Part shown: piece by piece, positions 4,861 to 8,827 of the stretch
Layout of the letters: each line of letters starts with the position of its first letter
Numbering within the stretch: the stretch's first letter is position 1
Assembly (NCBI GenBank): GCA_027021095.1
Contig: JALUUZ010000390.1
Coordinates: 1-8,827 of the forward strand
Length of the DNA: 8,827 nt
Direction of reading: 5' to 3'
Origin: Gammaproteobacteria bacterium
GTDB taxonomy: Bacteria; Pseudomonadota; Gammaproteobacteria; SZUA-21
Translations under genes and position numbers: made by a program
The notes under the pieces: model-generated
The model's database searches: none
The model's input: the letters and a program-made list of their open reading frames with translations, nothing else
What the model was told of the DNA's origin: nothing

Positions 4861-6242
4861 TAGGGTTCGTTGGATTCCGAGGCCGGTTTCGGGTCTGCCT
4901 CTTGTGTGCCCTGTTGCCCGTACCAGTCGATCTTGCGTGTCAGGAACATGACCAGCGCCAGCGCGGTAAACATACCGATCGAGCCGATCAACATCGAATA
5001 GTTCTGTTCCTGTAGCAAGGTGTACAGGTACCCATACAGCAGCGTGATGCCGGATCCGATCACCAGTGCACGTTTCCCGGTTTTGAGTGCGGTTTTCGAA
5101 TAGGCGGTAACCATGACGATCACCGCGATACTGGCGATACTATAGGACCAGCCAAAGCTGATGTGTTCGGAAAAGGACACCAGCAGCAGATAGAAGAACG
5201 ACATTCCCAGCCCGATAAACAGGTATTGGATCAGGTGCACCTTGTGCCTGGAGATGACCTCGATCAGCCACATGGTGCCAAAGGTCAGCAGCAGAAAGAC
5301 GAACGCATACTTGATGCTGCGCACGGCCATACGGTAGTTGTTGACCGGGGAGATAAAATCGACGCCGATTGCTGCCTGGCTCAGCAGTGTCTCGTTGAAA
5401 TTGTCATTGAGCCAGCTTTGTGAGAAATTCCTGCTTATATACGGGATTTTCCACGTGGCGGCAAACCCCTTGCGGTCGATAGTGCGCTTGACCGGCAGCC
5501 AGTTGCCTTGGAAACTGGGGTCAGGCCAGTTGGCGCTGATCTGGATCGTAGAGTCCTTACCAAGCGGTGTCAGGTACAAGCGTTCACTGCCATTGAGCAG
5601 CAGGTTGATGCTGAATTGATAGGTCTTGGTGTCTGGCAGCGATTTCAGTGGTAAATGAAAACCATACCCTTTCTGCCGGGTCTTGCCCAACCCCGGTTCA
5701 AACGGTAGAGAGCGGCCATTCCATTTCAGGTAGACCTGCTGTTGTATCGCACGCGCGTCGGAGACCTGGACCACCAGTTCCGCTTCATCCCACAATACTG
5801 TTTTGTTGTCGATACCCAGCGATGAAAAATCCGGCTTGCTATAGTGCCCGTCGATCGTAATCTGTGCCTGGTACAGGGGTACCTTGAAAATACCACGGTA
5901 GCGTGTCTTGTTCGTGACCTTGCTTTGTGCATTGAAGGTGTCAGGCAGAAATGTCGCGTAGTGCTTTGTCTTCGAGATTTCGGCTTTGCCGTTGGCATTC
6001 GTGTAGGTCGTGGTTTTGATATAGGGAATCACTAGTTTTGGGCCGACGATGATCTGTGTTCCGCCCCATTTGGCTGAGACTTCCTTGATTGCTTTTGTCT
6101 TGGTCGACTGGCGTTCGTAGATCTGGTTTTCGATCATTGAGATGGGTATCTGCAGCAGAATGATGACAAAGCCGATGACCAGGACGCGGATAAATACAGC
6201 CTGGTCCAGCCATGAGCGGAAGGACTTGAAGGTTTGTTCCAT
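4860..6242 (-). CDS. creD: Inner membrane protein CreD
   Basis: This 460-residue protein is close to the usual CreD length of about 450. One membrane segment near residues 17-36 is followed by a large periplasmic beta-rich region containing VGPKLVIPY (about 66-74), SVSDAR-like and NWPDPSFQGNWLPVKR motifs. Five more hydrophobic segments follow (YAFVFLLLTFGTMWLI, IQYLFIGLGMSFFYLLLV, YSIASIAVIVMV, ALVIGSGITLLYGYLY, LIGSIGMFTALALVMF), then the family ending FLTRKIDWY. CreD is the output protein of the CreBC regulon in enterics and affects envelope properties and, in some species, beta-lactam response; its mechanism is not known. The ATG at 6242 has AGGAG 7 nt upstream. No creB or creC is visible here, so control may differ. 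Its C-terminus is cytoplasmic and acidic. Confidence 0.95.
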   Translation of the reverse strand: MEQTFKSFRSWLDQAVFIRVLVIGFVIILLQIPISMIENQIYERQSTKTKAIKEVSAKWGGTQIIVGPKLVIPYIKTTTYTNANGKAEISKTKHYATFLPDTFNAQSKVTNKTRYRGIFKVPLYQAQITIDGHYSKPDFSSLGIDNKTVLWDEAELVVQVSDARAIQQQVYLKWNGRSLPFEPGLGKTRQKGYGFHLPLKSLPDTKTYQFSINLLLNGSERLYLTPLGKDSTIQISANWPDPSFQGNWLPVKRTIDRKGFAATWKIPYISRNFSQSWLNDNFNETLLSQAAIGVDFISPVNNYRMAVRSIKYAFVFLLLTFGTMWLIEVISRHKVHLIQYLFIGLGMSFFYLLLVSFSEHISFGWSYSIASIAVIVMVTAYSKTALKTGKRALVIGSGITLLYGYLYTLLQEQNYSMLIGSIGMFTALALVMFLTRKIDWYGQQGTQEADPKPASESNEP

Positions 6243-6289
6243 GTGGGACTCCTGTTGTTTTATTCCAGCCCGCAGACGGGACTCGTTGG

Positions 6290-6309
6290 GCCGGGTGTGG
6301 CAACCCGGC
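6290..6309. other. Stem-loop upstream of creD
   Basis: GCCGGGT (6290-6296) pairs perfectly with ACCCGGC (6303-6309) around a GTGGCA loop, 48 nt upstream of the creD start. It could lie in the creD leader or be an operator dyad. There is no T-run, and the arm sequence is not that of the GGTGCGT family. Confidence 0.45.
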
Positions 6310-6473
6310 AGGATGATGCCGTGTATTGTGTCAGCAGGAGATGCGCAGGCTGGGTGGATCTCGTGGCGAATTGTGCAGGGAATGTGACTTTTATATGGCA
6401 GGATCGGACCGCGGGAGCATTCAGGCGGGGGTTGTTATTGTCATGGCCTGTCAAAGCAAATCACATGGGATGT

Positions 6474-6495
6474 GGTGCGTACAACGCACCCTACT
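6474..6495. repeat. GGTGCGT-type hairpin, full copy
   Basis: GGTGCGT-ACA-ACGCACC followed by CTACT: a 7-bp perfect stem with a 3-nt loop. All 22 bases are identical to 8792-8813, while flanking bases differ, which sets the unit's edges. Confidence 0.8.
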
Positions 6496-6529
6496 CTGGG
6501 GTATGATATTTTCTTGGTGTAAATCCTTT

Positions 6530-6546
6530 GGTGTGCTTTGCACACC
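6530..6546. repeat. GGTGTGC variant hairpin
   Basis: GGTGTGC-TTT-GCACACC: a perfect 7-bp stem with a 3-nt loop. It has the same geometry as the GGTGCGT units, and the arm changes are compensated on both sides, so base pairing is kept. Confidence 0.65.
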
Positions 6547-6560
6547 GTTACGATGGGGCG

Positions 6561-6579
6561 GGGTGCGTTGCATATACCA
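6561..6579. repeat. Decayed half of a GGTGCGT-type unit
   Basis: GGGTGCGTTGCATATACC resembles the reverse-complement form GGGTGCGTTGTACGCACC. The left arm is intact and the right arm is lost. Confidence 0.4.
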
Positions 6580-6660
6580 GTACCTCGAAAAATCGTATCG
6601 TATCACGTGGTGATCCTTCTACACGCGACCCTTCCATGCCGTGTCATTATTCATATTATT

Positions 6661-6718
6661 GGTGCACATGCCGCACCCTTGCGCTGTCTCGCTACGAACG
6701 GTGGTGAGCAATGCGGGC
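6661..6718 (-). repeat. 58-bp dispersed repeat, copy B (downstream of the cysteine-rich lipoprotein gene)
   Basis: It is the second copy of the element at 4803-4860, with 45 of 49 identical positions in the core and no gaps. It begins 42 nt past the stop of the minus-strand lipoprotein gene and has the same orientation relative to its gene as copy A has to creD. Its outer GGTGC can pair with an inner GCACC, and TTGC (6679-6682) with GCAA (6708-6711). Confidence 0.8.
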
Positions 6719-6760
6719 AGGCACTGTGCTTGTTCCAGGTTTCGGCATGTGCGCTACGGC

Positions 6761-7024
6761 TTACCGCGCAGGTCCCGGTTTTAGCAGAACCGGTGTGCCG
6801 CTGGTGCAGTGGTAGACGCATTTTCCCTGTTGGCAGGACCATTGCCCGACACACTGGATGCGTATTCTGCCTTTGCAATCGGCGGGCACCCTGCATTGCA
6901 CCGGGTTCTTGGGCGCACTGGTCATTGCCATCGTAGTTTTGCGGCCGGGCGCTTTACCGCTGTTGTCCTGGCAGGCCAGTAACAGCAGACATGGGAACGC
7001 GATCAATGCTGGCAGTGTTTTCAT
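6761..7024 (-). CDS. Small cysteine-rich lipoprotein of unknown function
   Basis: This is an 87-residue protein. The ATG at 7024 follows AAGGAGGT, an almost ideal ribosome site, which decides the start although the open frame runs much further up, antisense to comM. Residues 1-17 are a lipoprotein signal and the lipobox is LLAC, with Cys18 lipidated and Gln at +2 favouring the outer membrane. A 25-residue Lys/Thr/Ser-rich linker leads to a compact domain with six cysteines at 44, 50, 58, 64, 69 and 73 (C-x5-C-x7-C-x5-C-x4-C-x3-C). Ordered spacing and small size suggest three disulfides, or less likely a metal site. The C-..DC..C..C..GKC..C rhythm recalls small cysteine-cluster domains of secreted bacterial proteins, but I do not recognise the family. 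It is divergent from comM, and the 58-bp repeat follows it. Confidence 0.78.
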   Translation of the reverse strand: MKTLPALIAFPCLLLLACQDNSGKAPGRKTTMAMTSAPKNPVQCRVPADCKGRIRIQCVGQWSCQQGKCVYHCTSGTPVLLKPGPAR

Positions 7025-7148
7025 CGGTAAACCTCCTTCTACAGGCCGAAGCCGGGCTGTTGCCGTTTGATGCATGGCAACCAGCTCAAGGTATTGTACA
7101 GCGGTCACTGTATCATAATCCGGGTCTTCAGCGTTGTGATCTAGGCCT

Positions 7149-8666
7149 ATGTCCATAGCGATCGTATACAGTCGTGCCCAGCAAGGGGTGAAAGCACCGT
7201 TGATCAGTGTCGAGGTCAACATGGCGCGCGGCCTGCCCGCACTGTCGATCGTCGGCCTGCCGGAGACCGCGGTCAAGGAAAGCAAGGACCGGGTGCGCGC
7301 AGCGTTGACGAACAGCGGCTTCGATTTTCCCGTCAAGCGGATAACGATCAACCTGGCACCGGCGGATGTGCCGAAAGAAGGTTGCCGTTTCGATCTGGCG
7401 ATCGCAATCGGTATCCTGGCCGCGTCAGGCCAGGTCGATGCCGACAGCCTCACACACTATGAATTTCTCGGAGAACTGGCGCTCAACGGCGCGCTGCGTG
7501 GTGTGCACGGGGTATTACCGGCAGCATTGCAGTGCCGACAGGACGGCCGCCGGTTGATTTGTCCTGCTGCCAACCGTGACGAGGCCGGGCTTGCCAGCGC
7601 GGCGACCATCTATGGTGCAGAGCACCTGTTGCAGGTCTGCGCACACCTGGCGGGACAGACCATGCTCGCGCCGGTCGTCGCCAGTACGGCCGGCACTGTA
7701 CAGCCTGTGGACAATGACCTTGACGAGATTCGCGGCCAGCAACAGGCCAAGCGGGCACTGGAGGTGGCTGCGGCTGGAGAACACAGCCTGCTGATGATCG
7801 GCCCGCCCGGGACGGGCAAAACCATGCTGGCTTCGCGGCTGCCCGGATTGCTGCCGCTGATGACCGAGGAGCAGGCGCTCGAAACTGCAGCGGTGGTTTC
7901 CAGCAGTTACCAGGCGATCGATTTTATGCGTTGGAGGCAGCGCCCGTTCCGGGCACCGCACCATACGGCATCGGCAGCCGCACTGGTCGGGGGCGGTTCG
8001 ATTCCCAGGCCGGGTGAGATTTCGCTTGCACATCAAGGGGTGTTGTTTCTGGACGAACTGCCCGAGTTCGACCGCCGGGTGCTGGAGGTGCTGCGTGAGC
8101 CGTTGGAGTCAGGCAAGGTGACGATTTCCCGGGCCGGACGCCAGGCGGAATTTCCAGCCAGTTTCCAGTTGGTTGCGGCGATGAATCCGTGTCCCTGCGG
8201 CTATCTGGGTGATAATCAGCGTGCCTGCCGCTGTACTCCAGACCAGATCCAGCGCTATCACGGCAAGATTTCCGGGCCGTTGCTGGACCGTATCGATTTA
8301 CAGGTCATGGTGCCACGCCTGTCCTGTGCAGAGTTGCTTGGCCGGCAGGCGGCAGCGGTGGACAACAGCGCAACAGTGCGCGAGCGGGTCGAGGCTGCAC
8401 GTGCACGCCAGCTTGAACGTGCCGGTGTGTCGAATGCGCAGCTAGCAAACAAGCAGATCGAACAGTTTTGCAGCCTGTCACAGGCACAGCATCTTATGCT
8501 GGTCCAGGCCATGGAAAAGCTGAAGCTGTCCGCGCGGGCCTACCACAAGGTGTTGAAAACCGCTTTGACCCTTGCCGACCTGGAGCAGCGTGACAGCATT
8601 GAAAACCAACACCTTACCGAGGCGCTGGGCTACCGCTTGCTGGAATCCAGGATGAATGCGGGCTAG
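7149..8666 (+). CDS. comM: ComM/YifB-family AAA+ ATPase (branch-migration helicase)
   Basis: This 505-residue protein matches the full family length. By family knowledge ComM is a hexameric AAA+ helicase that promotes branch migration when incoming single-stranded DNA is integrated during natural transformation. The N-terminal Lon/S5-like domain (about 1-175) has GLPALSIVGLPETAVKESKDRVRAAL and INLAPADVPKEG. The Mg-chelatase-type ATPase core has Walker A GPPGTGKT (218-225), FRAPHHTAS, GEISLAHQGVLFLDELPEF with Walker B at 298-303, and AAMNPCPCG with sensor Asn346. Cys348, 350, 360 and 362 form a CxC...CxC motif, probably a zinc site, common in the family but absent from the E. coli protein. GPLLDRIDL and a C-terminal helical domain with SARAYHKVLK follow. 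Start ATG 7149 fits the family N-terminus though its ribosome site is poor. All ATPase motifs are intact. Confidence 0.97.
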   Translation: MSIAIVYSRAQQGVKAPLISVEVNMARGLPALSIVGLPETAVKESKDRVRAALTNSGFDFPVKRITINLAPADVPKEGCRFDLAIAIGILAASGQVDADSLTHYEFLGELALNGALRGVHGVLPAALQCRQDGRRLICPAANRDEAGLASAATIYGAEHLLQVCAHLAGQTMLAPVVASTAGTVQPVDNDLDEIRGQQQAKRALEVAAAGEHSLLMIGPPGTGKTMLASRLPGLLPLMTEEQALETAAVVSSSYQAIDFMRWRQRPFRAPHHTASAAALVGGGSIPRPGEISLAHQGVLFLDELPEFDRRVLEVLREPLESGKVTISRAGRQAEFPASFQLVAAMNPCPCGYLGDNQRACRCTPDQIQRYHGKISGPLLDRIDLQVMVPRLSCAELLGRQAAAVDNSATVRERVEAARARQLERAGVSNAQLANKQIEQFCSLSQAQHLMLVQAMEKLKLSARAYHKVLKTALTLADLEQRDSIENQHLTEALGYRLLESRMNAG

Positions 8667-8674
8667 CCCGCATT
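8655..8674 (+). terminator. Palindrome over the comM stop codon, probable terminator
   Basis: AATGCGGGCTAGCCCGCATT is a perfect 20-bp palindrome with the TAG stop at its centre (8664-8666). The stem is GC-rich and is followed by TTTAT overlapping its end, a weak T-run. It probably ends comM transcription and may work in both directions. Confidence 0.6.
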
Positions 8675-8715
8675 TATCACCACCCTTCTACTGCGACGGC
8701 CCAATGGCACGTCCT

Positions 8716-8746
8716 GGCTGGCTTTCGCTCTGTCGGCGAGCCAGCC
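8716..8746. other. Stem-loop downstream of comM
   Basis: GGCTGGCT (8716-8723) pairs perfectly with AGCCAGCC (8739-8746), and CGC (8726-8728) with GCG (8736-8738), leaving two bulged T. There is no T-run, so its role is unclear; with the palindrome at 8655 it may define the comM mRNA end. Confidence 0.5.
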
Positions 8747-8791
8747 TGTACAAGCATCTTCGTGTGATGCGATACGCCCTGTCATGGTGGC

Positions 8792-8813
8792 GGTGCGTAC
8801 AACGCACCCTACT
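8792..8813. repeat. GGTGCGT-type hairpin, full copy
   Basis: It is identical over 22 bases to 6474-6495 (GGTGCGT-ACA-ACGCACC then CTACT). It lies in the gap beyond comM, close to the right edge of the window. Confidence 0.8.
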
Positions 8814-8827
8814 TGCCTGCGCGCTCC

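Larger units (their letters stand above)
6243..6760. other. 518-bp gene-poor stretch rich in hairpins and repeats
   Basis: No convincing protein gene is seen. The open frames here lack family-like sequence and good ribosome sites, and the longest of them lies antisense to the cysteine-rich lipoprotein. The stretch holds a hairpin at 6290-6309, GGTGCGT-type units at 6474, 6530 and 6561, and the second copy of the 58-bp repeat at 6661-6718. The part just upstream of creD must carry its promoter, but no clear -35/-10 pair stands out. Confidence 0.6.

Noticed and set aside
6538..6936. 132-codon plus-strand frame
   Set aside because: It runs through the 58-bp repeat and then antisense to the cysteine-rich lipoprotein, which has the better ribosome site and signal peptide.
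7091..7119. Possible sigma-70 promoter for comM (TTGTAC with CATAAT)
   Set aside because: The spacing is only 14 bp and neither hexamer is strong, so it was not called.
7025..7453. Upstream extension of the cysteine-rich lipoprotein frame into comM
   Set aside because: The lipoprotein signal and AAGGAGGT site fix the start at 7024; the extension overlaps comM in antisense.
7515..8036. 173-codon minus-strand frame inside comM
   Set aside because: It is antisense to the ATPase core motifs of comM and shows no domain of its own.

Overview
The window looks like chromosomal DNA of a free-living gammaproteobacterium. The evidence is a UbiK-type (YqiC) accessory factor, a ComM/YifB ATPase, a glnK-amtB pair with a proteobacterial sigma-54/NtrC-like control region, and CreD. 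Genus cannot be fixed from sequence alone. No mobile-element gene, phage gene, CRISPR array, tRNA or rRNA is visible.

Layout. At the left edge an ABC-type ATPase runs off the window (minus strand). Divergent to it is a small protein with two CDGSH iron-sulfur motifs (413-649). Then comes the ammonium module, transcribed leftward as glnK then amtB (2518 to 747). It ends in a clear intrinsic terminator (692-719) and begins behind a candidate sigma-54 promoter (2598-2613) with two NtrC-like dyads 30 bp apart (2677-2693, 2707-2723). This is the classical nitrogen-limitation layout: under low nitrogen NtrC~P would drive GlnK (PII) and AmtB, and GlnK then gates AmtB. ubiK (2830-3084) diverges from glnK.

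Between ubiK and comM (7149-8666) lies a block of four genes whose products all carry export signals or membrane segments: a putative lipoprotein (3190-3720), a periplasmic two-domain rhodanese (4654-3869), the inner-membrane protein CreD (6242-4860) and a tiny cysteine-rich lipoprotein (7024-6761). From memory, ubiK, glnK-amtB and comM lie close together in several Gammaproteobacteria, so this block may be an accessory insertion or rearrangement. comM encodes the branch-migration helicase used in natural transformation.

The gaps of the block and its flanks are rich in small repeats. One family is a short hairpin built on GGTGCGT/ACGCACC, seen at six intergenic places. A second is a 58-bp element present twice, in the same orientation, just downstream of the creD and cysteine-rich lipoprotein genes. 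A 518-bp stretch (6243-6760) has no convincing gene but holds five of these hairpin or repeat elements. No convincing wholly new system is seen. The most check-worthy points are the nitrogen control region, the two repeat families, the rhodanese with its active site in the N-terminal rather than C-terminal domain, and the unidentified cysteine-rich lipoprotein.
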